Positions 1-6,369 of a stretch of DNA of 14,666 nt are shown piece by piece. Numbering within the stretch: the first letter of the stretch is position 1; every line of letters begins with the position of its first letter. The stretch is from an uncultured Lactobacillus sp. Its GTDB lineage: Bacteria > Bacillota > Bacilli > Lactobacillales > Lactobacillaceae. The notes under the pieces were generated by a model. That model made no database searches. It worked only from the letters and a program-made list of their open reading frames with translations, and was not told the DNA's origin. The stretch is from NCBI GenBank assembly GCA_937916845.1, contig CALFSK010000035.1, positions 1 through 14,666 of the forward strand, in the 5' to 3' direction. Both the position numbers and the translations under genes were made by a program.

Positions 1-445
1 TGAGCACTTCTTTAGCGGATACTTTATCACGTGATTTTTTATCATCAAAAACCACCGGAACAAAGGCATAGTGCAAGTGAGGGGTTGTCTCGTCATAATG
101 CACCACAGCGGCCACAGCATTTTTTTGGCCATAACGGTCATTCAGAAAATTAGTGGTTGCTTCAAAAAAGGCGCTCTGTTGCTCGTAGGGGGTTTCTGTG
201 AGTTCTTCAGGTAAAGTGACTATCCAAGTCGCTAACGCCTTCACATCGTCTCTTTTCATGCAATAAACGTCATTTAAACGCGCATTGAAGCGTGAAAGCA
301 TATCAGAACCATCCGCCATGAGATCTTGATTCAGATAGGATTTCGACACATCAATTTCTTTGTTCGTGTGATGGTCGGTTTTACGTTCAAAGTGGACCGC
401 TAAACCAGGGACTGCGCCACGCGTATTTTTCTTTAAATGCGCCAT
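1..445 (-). CDS. mob: Mob/Pre relaxase, MOBV (pMV158) family, 5' part
   Basis: The first 148 codons of a plasmid mobilization relaxase; the gene continues past the left edge of the window. This family nicks the plasmid at oriT through a metal-dependent N-terminal domain and pilots the single strand into a recipient when a helper conjugation system is present. The diagnostic metal-binding motif HYDETTPHLHYAFVP is at residues 116-130 (His116, His123, His125), after an N-terminus of the usual type (MAHLKKNTRGA). The ATG at 445-443 is preceded by GAGGAGG at good spacing, which fixes the start. No frameshift occurs in the visible part. The oriT-like repeats lie 55-100 bp upstream, the normal arrangement for the family. 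Family assignment is secure; whether the complete gene is intact cannot be seen. Confidence 0.93.
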   Translation of the reverse strand, partial: MAHLKKNTRGAVPGLAVHFERKTDHHTNKEIDVSKSYLNQDLMADGSDMLSRFNARLNDVYCMKRDDVKALATWIVTLPEELTETPYEQQSAFFEATTNFLNDRYGQKNAVAAVVHYDETTPHLHYAFVPVVFDDKKSRDKVSAKEVL

Positions 446-499
446 CAAAAATGCCTCCTCGAAAAAGGTTTTCCAAGACCAGTATAACACCGTTAAAAA

Positions 500-536
500 T
501 CTGGTATAGCCTGTTATACCAAAATGATATTTTGGA
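500..536. other. Candidate oriT (MOBV-type inverted repeats with nic-like core)
   Basis: Two adjoining inverted repeats lie just upstream of mob. TGGTATA (502-508) and TATACCA (515-521) flank a six-base centre, GCCTGT. CCAAAAT (519-525) and ATTTTGG (529-535) form a tight hairpin. The layout resembles the pMV158 oriT, where arms of the type GTATA/TATAC flank GTGTG/T and a second hairpin sits beside them. By that analogy the nick would fall after GCCTG, between 513 and 514 on the plus strand. However, the order of hairpin and core relative to mob fits the minus strand better, so the nicked strand is unresolved. ACCAGTATAACAC at 478-490 carries another copy of the TTATAC-type core on the minus strand. 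Confidence 0.6.
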
Positions 537-540
537 CAGG

Positions 541-756
541 CTCTGCGAGGCGCGTCATCGACAAGCGATGACAGTAGCGTTTCCCCTTCCTACTGGGGAA
601 ACTGCTATTTTACAGCGCCACTTATCCGGCTTGTAAAACCTCCGGCGGGTCACGCCGTGACGGGGCAATTTATCATTGCAGGATCACCTTCAGTGAGAGC
701 ATGTCATGCAGAACGCTACCCGCGTGGGGCAAGCTGATGTCAGCTTAACCACATAA
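541..756. other. Structured non-coding region upstream of mob (possible single-strand origin)
   Basis: No credible gene lies here, but consecutive hairpins do. GTCATCG/CGATGAC is at 554-560 and 566-572. GTTTCCCC/GGGGAAAC is at 579-586 and 595-602, extended by TAGC/GCTA. TTTTACA/TGTAAAA is at 608-614 and 632-638, with an inner GCC/GGC. GTCAC/GTGAC is at 649-653 and 657-661. AAGCTG-ATGT-CAGCTT is at 731-746. The hexamer TAGCGT at 575-580 matches the CS-6 motif known from ssoA-type lagging-strand origins of rolling-circle plasmids, which often lie next to oriT. Here the hexamer is in a stem arm rather than a loop, so the single-strand-origin reading is an inference. No Rep gene is visible in the window. 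Confidence 0.35.
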
Positions 757-800
757 AAAAATCAGTTGAGATAGTATCTGTATCTATCTCAACTGATTTT
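757..800 (-). terminator. Intrinsic terminator after the truncated XRE gene
   Basis: ATCAGTTGAGATAG (761-774) pairs perfectly over 14 bp with CTATCTCAACTGAT (784-797) around a nine-base loop. Read on the minus strand the stem is followed by a run of T (complement of 755-760). It starts about 18 bp after the stop codon of the minus-strand regulator gene. A short T run on the plus side may make it partly bidirectional. Confidence 0.85.
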
Positions 801-817
801 GAATGCTGATATGTCCC

Positions 818-1210
818 TCATCGTATTAATTTGAATCCAAAATTCCCTGTGAGCAAACTACACGTTTTTTTTGGTAACAATTTTAATAAATCAATGCTGG
901 TATGGATTATAACTAAGATTGCCAGAATGATATAAAAAGAATTTGCTGAGGTGAGTTTATTTTCGATAATCATGTAAATTAATATCATTACAGCGCACAA
1001 GAAAAAAATAACATTAAGTATCGTATCGACGATGCCTGATACTTTCTTTTCAAGTAACATGTCTTTATAGTTTTTATCTTCTCTAATCAGTTCATCCAAT
1101 GAAATATTGTACAAATCTGAAATCATAATAATATTGGAGATATCCGGATAACTTTTCCCACGTTCCCAATTAGATATAGCTTGATACGATACGTTTAAAC
1201 TTGTAGACAT
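818..1210 (-). pseudogene. Truncated XRE-family regulator with C-terminal membrane segments
   Basis: The frame encodes 130 residues. It begins in the middle of a helix-turn-helix domain: LNVSYQAISNWERGKSYPDI (residues 5-24) is the recognition helix and following turn of an XRE/Cro-type repressor. The first two helices, about 20 residues usually ending in a LAEK-like sequence, are missing, and an in-frame stop sits just upstream of the ATG. No ribosome binding site is evident and no other frame upstream restores the missing part. Residues about 61-82 and 91-110 are hydrophobic and probably form two membrane segments, a common layout for small membrane-anchored XRE regulators of Firmicutes. The sequence identity to the family stops near 1200, which marks a recombination joint. 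Probably a non-functional remnant; expression of a short membrane protein cannot be excluded. Confidence 0.75.
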
Positions 1211-1350
1211 ATTTTATTGTGATATTTTTTTGTTTTCATAAGATGAATCAAGTTAAGTCAATAATTTTCTCACACAATTTGTTCGTATGCTAGTAAAGTG
1301 GGCAACTTTTGATAGAGGGTTCACGGTATAATTTAGCTGGCATTAACAAC

Positions 1351-1372
1351 ATAGCACATCATGATATGCTAT
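1351..1372. repeat. 22-bp near-perfect palindrome at the end of the resolvase gene
   Basis: ATAGCACATC-ATGATATGCTAT is self-complementary except for one mismatched pair. It overlaps the stop codon region of the recombinase gene. No T run follows on either strand, so it is not a classical terminator. It could be a protein-binding dyad or a weak transcription end; nothing in the sequence decides this. Confidence 0.45.
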
Positions 1373-1926
1373 CATATATCTTTAAATCGTCTTTGTTGCG
1401 TTCGTTCACTTATGCCTGTTTTTCTAGCAATCATTTTGTATGTCATGCCTTGTTGACGCAACTCATAGGCTAAACGTATTTGTTCATCTGTGTAGGTTTG
1501 TGGGCGTCCCTCATGAAAATAAGGGTCGTTCCTTTTGGCATATTCTTTTCCCTCATGTGTTCTTGTCACAATCATATCTCGTTCAAATTGCGCAAAGGCG
1601 CTAAAAATTGTAAAAATCAATTGTCCTGTGGGTGTATTATCAATTATTCCCATGTTAAGGATATTAATTTTGATGTCACGTTTAAATAGGTCTTCAATTA
1701 TATCAAGGGCTTCTCTAGTATTGCGTGCAAAGCGGTCTAGTTTTGTCACAATTAGCGTGTCGTCTGTTTTAAGTTCATTCAGCAATTTGTTAAATTCGGG
1801 ACGTTCAGTAGTCGTACCAGTAAACTTTTCTTTATAGATTATTTCAGCGCCTGATTTTTTTAAGTTCTCAATTTGATTTTCTAGTTTTTGATCGGTGGTG
1901 CTCACTCGTGCATAACCATATTTCAT
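1372..1926 (-). CDS. Small serine recombinase (resolvase/invertase family)
   Basis: A complete 184-residue site-specific recombinase of the resolvase/invertase type, which cuts and rejoins DNA through a phosphoserine link. The catalytic domain opens with MKYGYARVST, where Ser9 is the nucleophile. Family landmarks follow: TGTTTERPEF (36-45), VTKLDRFARNT (60-70; Arg65 and Arg68 are the catalytic arginines) and the long linker helix around IFSAFAQFERDMIVTRTHEG. A C-terminal helix-turn-helix (about 155-183) binds the site. I chose the ATG at 1926 because GGAGAAATAAT precedes it and an extended -10 lies upstream; a start at 1956 would fall at or before the transcription start. Length is normal. 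Plasmid copies usually resolve multimers; a res-like dyad sits about 120-150 bp upstream. Invertase or transposon-resolvase function remains possible. Confidence 0.93.
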   Translation of the reverse strand: MKYGYARVSTTDQKLENQIENLKKSGAEIIYKEKFTGTTTERPEFNKLLNELKTDDTLIVTKLDRFARNTREALDIIEDLFKRDIKINILNMGIIDNTPTGQLIFTIFSAFAQFERDMIVTRTHEGKEYAKRNDPYFHEGRPQTYTDEQIRLAYELRQQGMTYKMIARKTGISERTQQRRFKDI

Positions 1927-1946
1927 ATTATTTCTCCAATCTGTTT

Positions 1947-1955
1947 TATATAGCA
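1947..1955 (-). promoter_or_regulatory. Extended -10 promoter of the serine recombinase gene
   Basis: On the minus strand TGC-TATATA reads as an extended -10 element, about 20 bp before the start codon at 1926. No convincing -35 is seen, as is common for extended -10 promoters. Confidence 0.5.
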
Positions 1956-1984
1956 AATTTGGTACTTTTGCAGTAAAAAGGGTC

Positions 1985-2074
1985 TGTATTTATGGCGGTA
2001 AGTTATGACGCATTCTAACACCTTTAATTATAAGGCACAAAAAAAGGCGACACAACTGTTGAGTTATGACGCCT
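1985..2074. promoter_or_regulatory. Candidate res (recombination) sites of the serine recombinase
   Basis: A 28-bp dyad at 2046-2073 has 12-bp half-sites of the form GGCGnCAnAACT/AGTTnTGnCGCC, the size and symmetry expected for a resolvase dimer. The right half-site core AGTTATGACGC recurs exactly at 2001-2011, about two to three helical turns nearer the recombinase gene, though its left partner is poor. Tn3-type res sites consist of several such dimers upstream of the recombinase gene. The centre of the first dyad is at 2059/2060. Confidence 0.5.
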
Positions 2075-2460
2075 ATTAAACTCCTATACTTGATTATCTC
2101 GGATTATGCCCTAGAAATAAAGCAGTCCGGATTTTCAGTATACGAGCAGAAGAATTACAAATGAGGCTAACCCCAGATTGGAATTTGGTTCAATTTTGAG
2201 GGTTATCTCCACGACTTTTATTTAGTTTTATCTTTATACTATCCAATTACAGTCCATCGACAGGATTTGGCAGAGAGTCCAAAAGTAATCTAAGAGAAAT
2301 TCCTTAGATCACTTTTTGTTTTATAAGGATTTTACACCTTATTTTTTGTAAGTGAAGTGGAATTTAAGGTGGATCCAAAATTTATCCATAAAAATAAAAA
2401 GTTATGCTATAGGTTACGAACCAATACGTCTAAGTATTATTGGTAATAATGAGTCAAAAT
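2075..2460. other. Non-coding stretch between recombinase site and Rrf2 operon
   Basis: No open frame here has a ribosome binding site or a recognisable product. The left half (2075-2270) is featureless to me and may be decayed sequence. The right half contains two terminator-like hairpins (see 2281-2347) and a dyad, ACCAATA (2420-2426)/TATTGGT (2438-2444), just upstream of the -35 element of the Rrf2 promoter. That dyad could be a second regulator site. Confidence 0.4.
2281..2347 (+). terminator. Tandem terminator-like hairpins
   Basis: AAAAGTaATCTAAG (2281-2294) pairs with CTTAGATcACTTTT (2303-2316), followed by T-rich sequence. A second short hairpin, ATAAGG (2323-2328)/CCTTAT (2337-2342), is followed by six T. 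No intact plus-strand gene precedes them, so they are probably left over from a lost gene, or they insulate the downstream operon. Confidence 0.6.
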
Positions 2461-2462
2461 TG

Positions 2463-2510
2463 TTGACATTAGAAAATATCTATATATACTTGTACCTGAA
2501 TCTGATACAA
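2463..2510 (+). promoter_or_regulatory. Promoter and candidate operator of the Rrf2 operon
   Basis: A consensus -35 TTGACA (2463-2468) and -10 TATACT (2485-2490) are separated by 16 bp. The inverted repeat TTGTA (2490-2494)/TACAA (2506-2510) starts at the last base of the -10 and covers the transcription start. That position suits autorepression by the Rrf2-family protein encoded just downstream. The operator role is inferred from position. Confidence 0.75.
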
Positions 2511-2531
2511 CAAAAAGGAAAATAGAAAATA

Positions 2532-2942
2532 ATGGATACTAAATTTTCAGTAGCGCTACACATTTTAATATACATTTCTGAAACAGAAAAGACACCATCA
2601 TCAGAAAATCTAGCTCAGTCAGTCAACACCAATGCCAGTCATATCCGAAAGATCACTCTCTTGCTAAAGCAAGCAGGTCTGATTGCTAGCCAACAAGGGA
2701 AGTCTGGTTTTTACCTAGTAAAAGAACCCGCTGATATTTCCTTAAAAGAAGTCTACCAAGCAGTCTATCCAGAAAAAACTCTGCTCCACGTCCACGAAGA
2801 TGCCAATCCCAACTGTCCAGTCGGTAGTCGTATCGAACAGGTGCTCAGCCCAGTCTTTGAAGACGCAGAAGCCAGCCTTCTCAATCGCCTCAACCAAGAA
2901 AATTTGTCAGATTTAATCACTGATATGTATAAAATCAATTAA
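2532..2942 (+). CDS. Rrf2-family transcriptional regulator
   Basis: A 136-residue winged-helix repressor of the Rrf2 family. The N-terminus MDTKFSVALHILIYIS, the helix-turn-helix with SHIRKITLLLKQAGLI (36-51) and the wing around QGKSGFYLVK (55-64) are typical. Only one cysteine is present (Cys95, in NPNCPVGSR), so it cannot hold the three-cysteine iron-sulfur site of NsrR or IscR. It looks like the YwnA-type group in Firmicutes, which may sense electrophiles or oxidants through single cysteines. AAGGA lies upstream of the ATG. It is the first gene of an operon with the reductase (16 bp gap) and the hydrolase. Codon use and GC are higher than in the flanking spacers, suggesting acquisition from a streptococcus- or lactococcus-like source. 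The inducer is unknown. Confidence 0.9.
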   Translation: MDTKFSVALHILIYISETEKTPSSENLAQSVNTNASHIRKITLLLKQAGLIASQQGKSGFYLVKEPADISLKEVYQAVYPEKTLLHVHEDANPNCPVGSRIEQVLSPVFEDAEASLLNRLNQENLSDLITDMYKIN

Positions 2943-2957
2943 GAAAAGGAAATCCCC

Positions 2958-3965
2958 ATGAAAGCAGCACAATTAACCCAATATAATAAAAACAATATCA
3001 AACTTGAACTCGTTGACACACCGATGCCTGAACTTGGCGCTCAAGATGTCCTTGTCAAAGTCACAGCCGCAGGAGTCAATCCAGTTGATAACATGATTTC
3101 ACGAGGACAAATCAAGCTCCTCATTCCCTACAAACTCCCACAAATTGCTGGTAATGAAGTCGTTGGGATTGTAGAAAAAGTAGGCACGCAAGTGACAGGA
3201 TTTAAAGTTGGTGACCGTGTCTTTGCACGCATGCCGCTTGACCGTATCGGTGCATTTGCCGAGTATACGGCGATTAATTATCGAGCGCTAGCCCATGTCC
3301 CAGATTATCTAACGGATGTTGAGGCAGCAGCGGTGCCCTTGACTGCTCTTACGGTTATGCAGGCGCTTGACCTGATGGGCGCGAAAAAGGGCGGTACCTT
3401 CTTTATGACGGGTGGTACAGGTGGTGTCGGTGCCATGGCGATTCCTATCGCAAAAGCTAAGGGGCTGACCGTCATCACCAACGGGAATATTGACAATAAA
3501 GCGCGTATTATGGCGCTGGGGCTGAACCGTTTTATCGACTACAAAACTGAGGATTACACGCAAACACTCAGCCAGGTGGATTATGTTTTGGATACATTGG
3601 GCGGTGCTGAGACTGAAAAACAAATGAGCATTATGAAAAAAGGCGGTAAACTCGTCAACCTAAGTGGCATGCCAAATAAAGCCTTTGCCAAACGCTTCGG
3701 ACTACCTAAGTGGAAACAAATCTTGTTCGGTCTTGTGGGTGGTAAATTCGATAGAATGGCTAAGAAATATGGGGTTACTTATGATTTCGTCTTCGTTGAA
3801 TCAAACGGTGCCCAGCTTCAAGAAGTTGCAGACCTCTTTAGCCAACTAAAAATCAAACCATCAATTGATACCGTTTATAACTTCTCACAGATTAACGAGG
3901 CCTTAGACAAGGTCGCAAATGGACGTTCACGTGGTAAGACCGTTATCACCTTCGGAGAAAAATAA
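2958..3965 (+). CDS. Zinc-independent MDR oxidoreductase (quinone reductase-like)
   Basis: 335 residues of the medium-chain dehydrogenase/reductase superfamily, close in layout to NADPH:quinone reductases and zeta-crystallin. The GroES-like domain begins MKAAQLTQYN and contains AGVNPVDNMISRG (38-50) and AGNEVVGIVEKVG (64-76). The Rossmann fold carries TGGTGGVGAMA (151-161), the dinucleotide-binding loop. The cysteines that bind catalytic and structural zinc in classical alcohol dehydrogenases are absent, so a quinone, enone or aldehyde substrate reduced with NAD(P)H is more likely than alcohol oxidation. AAAGGA precedes the ATG. It lies between the Rrf2 regulator and an alpha/beta hydrolase and is probably co-transcribed with both. 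The exact substrate cannot be deduced. Confidence 0.9.
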   Translation: MKAAQLTQYNKNNIKLELVDTPMPELGAQDVLVKVTAAGVNPVDNMISRGQIKLLIPYKLPQIAGNEVVGIVEKVGTQVTGFKVGDRVFARMPLDRIGAFAEYTAINYRALAHVPDYLTDVEAAAVPLTALTVMQALDLMGAKKGGTFFMTGGTGGVGAMAIPIAKAKGLTVITNGNIDNKARIMALGLNRFIDYKTEDYTQTLSQVDYVLDTLGGAETEKQMSIMKKGGKLVNLSGMPNKAFAKRFGLPKWKQILFGLVGGKFDRMAKKYGVTYDFVFVESNGAQLQEVADLFSQLKIKPSIDTVYNFSQINEALDKVANGRSRGKTVITFGEK

Positions 3966-3966
3966 A

Positions 3967-4800
3967 ATGTCATACTTACAAACGAAAAATCAATACATCA
4001 CCGTCGAAGGCTTGAAAATCGCCTACCGTGAACTTGGACAAGGTAAGTCACAATATCCGCTTGTCATGTTGGTGCATTTGGCAGCGACCATGGACAATTG
4101 GGATCCAAAACTCATTGATAACCTAGCAGAAAAGAACCACATCATTGTCATGGATTTGCCAGGTGTTGGTGCCAGTGAGGGGAAAATTGCGGAAAGCATT
4201 CCTTGCATGGCAGACCAAGCCATTGCTATTATCAAGGCGCTGGGTTACCAAAAAATCAATCTCCTTGGTCTTTCCATGGGCGGCTTTATCGCCCAAGAAA
4301 TTGTCAGACTTGATGCCAATCTTGTCAATACCTTGACTTTAGCTGGAACTGGTCCACGTGCGGGTATCGGTGTTGATAAGGTGACTGGTGTGACCTTCAA
4401 ACACATGGCAAATGGCTTTTTACACGGTGCGGATGCCAAACGTTATATTTTCTATAATCCTGACAAGGCAGGAAAAGTCGAAGCGCACAAAGTTTTAGAT
4501 AGATTGGCTAGCCGTCCGAAAGATGCCAAGGACAAGGATATGAAAGTATCCAGTTTCTTGAAGCAGTTGAAAGCTATCAAGAGTTGGGGAAAGGCAGAGC
4601 AGGACACGCTTGATTTTATCAAAGTTCCGACATTCATTGTCAACGGAGACAACGATGTTATGGTTCCAACGCAGAACTCCTACGACATGCACGAGAAAAT
4701 CCAGGATAGCAAACTCATCATCTATCCTGATGCTGGTCACGGCGCCATCTTCCAATATGCTGAGGAGTTTGTCGATGAATTAAATAATTTTCTTAATTAG
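3967..4800 (+). CDS. Alpha/beta hydrolase
   Basis: 277 residues of the alpha/beta hydrolase fold. The nucleophile elbow GLSMGG is at 101-106 (Ser103). The likely acid is Asp228 or Asp230 in VNGDNDVMVP, and the base is His258 in DAGHGA, so the triad is complete and in the right order. The usual HG of the oxyanion segment is HLAA here (VHLAATMDNWDP, 36-47). An in-frame ATG farther upstream exists inside the preceding gene, but the ATG at 3967 has GGAGA (at the end of the reductase gene) at proper spacing and gives a normal N-terminus. It follows the reductase by one base and must be co-transcribed. A carboxylesterase or C-C hydrolase acting on products of the reductase is plausible but unproven. 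Confidence 0.9.
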   Translation: MSYLQTKNQYITVEGLKIAYRELGQGKSQYPLVMLVHLAATMDNWDPKLIDNLAEKNHIIVMDLPGVGASEGKIAESIPCMADQAIAIIKALGYQKINLLGLSMGGFIAQEIVRLDANLVNTLTLAGTGPRAGIGVDKVTGVTFKHMANGFLHGADAKRYIFYNPDKAGKVEAHKVLDRLASRPKDAKDKDMKVSSFLKQLKAIKSWGKAEQDTLDFIKVPTFIVNGDNDVMVPTQNSYDMHEKIQDSKLIIYPDAGHGAIFQYAEEFVDELNNFLN

Positions 4801-4847
4801 TTATTGAAATAACTTAAGTCTCTACACTAAATCCGGGAGCGTAAAAT

Positions 4848-5825
4848 ATTGGTGAACCAAGTAATGTAGTGGTGGATCAACAAACAGACAAAAAAATGTT
4901 GAAAAAATGGGCACAAGCTGGCACTGAAAATAATACAAAATTTATTCTGCAAATTAACCATTCTGGTAAACATACTCCACGTTCTATGACGAAAGAACCG
5001 GTTGCGCCAAGTGTGATTCCAATGCCTAAGAATCTACGTACATTATTTAATACTCCTCGCGAATTGTCTAAAACAGGTGGTTAATGTTATTCAAAAATTT
5101 GTGACAACAAGTTGTATCGCTGAAAAACCAGTTTCTCTCTCCAGCAGATAATAAGCGAACAGATTTTTATGGAGATAATTTAGAAAATATAATGCGAATT
5201 TTGGTTGAAATATATCAAGGTATTCGCCAAGTAACTAAATCTAATTTTATTGTTGGGATCAAACTGAATTCCAGTGACTTCAGTTCGGAAGGATTTAGTG
5301 AAGATGATTCATATAGAGTAATCGTCAAAATGTCTAATTTAGGTATTGACTTTATTGAAATTTCAGGAGGAAATTATGAAAGAACCAATTTTCTTGAAAA
5401 TAGTAATGGAGAAGCGTTCTTTTTAAATTTTTCTAAAAAATCTCAAGTATCAGTCAATATCCCTATTATGCTTACAGGCGGTTTGAGCAGCCAAGAAGCC
5501 ATGGAAAATGTAGTGACAAACGAAGGAATTGCCATGGTGGGGAGTGTACGACCATTTGTTCTCAATCCGAATTCCCCTGAGAAAATGCTGTCTGGAATTT
5601 TTGAGGGTCTAAAATTACCACATTTAACAACTGGTGTAAAAGTTATCGATAATAAATTGGGGCATGGTGGGTCTAGCATATTATGAGCAACAGATGAAAC
5701 GATTATCCTTAAATAAGGATCCTAAAGCTACCACGAATGCATGGGGTCCTTTAATCAACACAATTACTCATCATGGATTAAATAGTCTGAAAAAAGGCGA
5801 AATTAAATTTGACGATTTGAAATAA
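4848..5825 (+). pseudogene. Decayed NADH:flavin oxidoreductase (old yellow enzyme)
   Basis: Three fragments align in order with an old-yellow-enzyme TIM barrel. 4848-5084 reads GSPSNVVVDQQTDKKMLKKW... and includes the strand QINHSGKHTPRSM, which normally contributes to the FMN site. About 5132-5686 reads QFLSPADNKRTDFYGDNLEN... through the C-terminal phosphate-binding region MLTGGLSS and AMVGSVRPFV. 5684-5825, in another frame, reads YYEQMKRLSLNKDPKATT... to the natural C-terminus. The first barrel segment, roughly 70 residues, is missing. Sequence between 5085 and 5130, which should hold the catalytic HGAHGYL-type segment, is lost, and a frameshift lies near 5680. The gene cannot make an active enzyme. 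It probably once belonged to the electrophile-reducing operon upstream. Confidence 0.88.
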
Positions 5826-6044
5826 AAAATGGTTAATATATTCTTTTTTATTACATTTTTCATTGCCAATTATTATACTGCGACTATTCAATTAGATGAG
5901 ACTAACTTCAATCATGAAACCAAAAAAATATATCTAGGTTCATTGAAAACATGTCTGATAATTATATTTATATTGAAAATAGAAACATAGCAATTCAGGA
6001 TATAAGAGCATTAATCATCAATAGGTAAATTATACGTTATCCTG
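5826..6044. other. AT-rich spacer before the toxin locus
   Basis: About 220 bp without a supported gene. A 53-codon frame from 5829 to 5990 with hydrophobic stretches is present, but it lacks a ribosome binding site and is very AT-rich, so I do not annotate it as a gene. Confidence 0.5.
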
Positions 6045-6050
6045 TATAAT
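6045..6050 (+). promoter_or_regulatory. -10 element of the toxin mRNA promoter
   Basis: A perfect TATAAT precedes the toxin leader. No good -35 is visible around 6022-6027. Transcription would start near 6057, which puts the pairing element AGTTAAGGCGGT (6065-6076) almost at the 5' end of the mRNA. Confidence 0.6.
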
Positions 6051-6064
6051 AGTTTGAGTAGAGA

Positions 6065-6113
6065 AGTTAAGGCGGTGGCTATTTCCTTAAAGGGGGTGGT
6101 GCTTATGGTGTAA
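6065..6113 (+). promoter_or_regulatory. Toxin mRNA leader: 5'-3' pairing element and two-codon ORF
   Basis: AGTTAAGGCGGT (6065-6076) can pair over 12 bases (one G-U) with ACCGCCTTAGCT (6256-6267), which overlaps the end of the toxin gene. Such end-to-end pairing keeps type I toxin mRNAs silent until processed. Downstream, AAAGGGGGTGGT (6089-6100) is a very strong ribosome binding site placed before ATG GTG TAA (6105-6113), a two-codon reading frame. The two G-rich blocks are imperfect direct repeats of each other. The leader frame is out of phase with the toxin frame. Confidence 0.6.
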
Positions 6114-6151
6114 AAACTATAAACTCACATTCTAGGAAAGGAGTAGCCCAA

Positions 6152-6256
6152 GTGTCCGTATCGGACGCTTTACAGCTTATGTTCATGTTTGGCACTTTTA
6201 TAGTCGCCTTACTAGCATTAGTTGTTGAGTTGATTAAAAATCAGCAAAAAAAATAA
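6152..6256 (+). CDS. Type I toxin, holin-like membrane peptide
   Basis: A 34-residue peptide starting at GTG with AAAGGAG eight bases upstream. It begins MSVSDALQLMFMFG, the signature of the putative holin-like toxin family (Hol_Tox) of Firmicutes. A single transmembrane helix spans about residues 9-28, ending in a charged tail (ELIKNQQKK). Such peptides insert in the cytoplasmic membrane and depolarise it when over-produced. The stop codon lies inside the inverted repeat that terminates the convergent antisense RNA. The alternative upstream ATG (6105) is closed after two codons. Family recognition is strong; toxicity here is inferred. Confidence 0.88.
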   Translation: MSVSDALQLMFMFGTFIVALLALVVELIKNQQKK

Positions 6257-6363
6257 CCGCCTTAGCTCTGGCAAGCTAGCGGTTATGTTCAATCGTTAAT
6301 TAATGCCACCGTCTTATACGGCTCTACACGGGAAGTCTTGTTAGCGCAAGGCTTCCTTTTTCT
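6246..6363 (-). ncRNA. Antisense antitoxin RNA of the type I module
   Basis: Convergent to the toxin gene. On the minus strand an extended -10, TGT-TATAAT (complement of 6378-6370), predicts a start near 6363. The transcript would end at the hairpin formed by GCGGTTA/TAACCGC and AGCT/AGCT (complement of 6285-6254), followed by eight U (complement of 6246-6253). The RNA would be about 118 nucleotides and fully complementary to the 3' part of the toxin mRNA, including its terminator. Its 3' part also contains AGCTAAGGCGGTT, nearly identical to the toxin mRNA 5' leader. Both would therefore compete for the same 3' target. Ends are predicted, not observed. Confidence 0.72.
6331..6361 (+). terminator. 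Terminator of the toxin mRNA
   Basis: GGAAGTCTTG (6331-6340) pairs with CAAGGCTTCC (6347-6356), with one mismatch, across a six-base loop, followed by five T. It works on the plus strand only. The predicted toxin mRNA is about 300 nucleotides. Confidence 0.8.
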
Positions 6364-6369
6364 GCATTC

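Noticed and set aside
451..636. 61-codon plus-strand frame through the oriT and hairpin region
   Set aside because: The inverted repeats explain the sequence; no ribosome site and an incoherent composition.
1309..1332. Promoter-like TTGATA and TATAAT on the plus strand
   Set aside because: The spacer is only 12 bp and the next gene is on the opposite strand.
1535..1837. 100-codon plus-strand frame antisense to the serine recombinase
   Set aside because: It is the complement of a well-supported gene and has no start signals.
4799..4814. AGTTATT/AATAACT as terminator of the hydrolase operon
   Set aside because: Short AT-rich stem with almost no loop and no T run.
5829..5990. 53-codon plus-strand frame with hydrophobic stretches after the old-yellow-enzyme relic
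   Set aside because: No ribosome binding site, extreme AT content and no family resemblance; hydrophobicity is expected by chance in such DNA.
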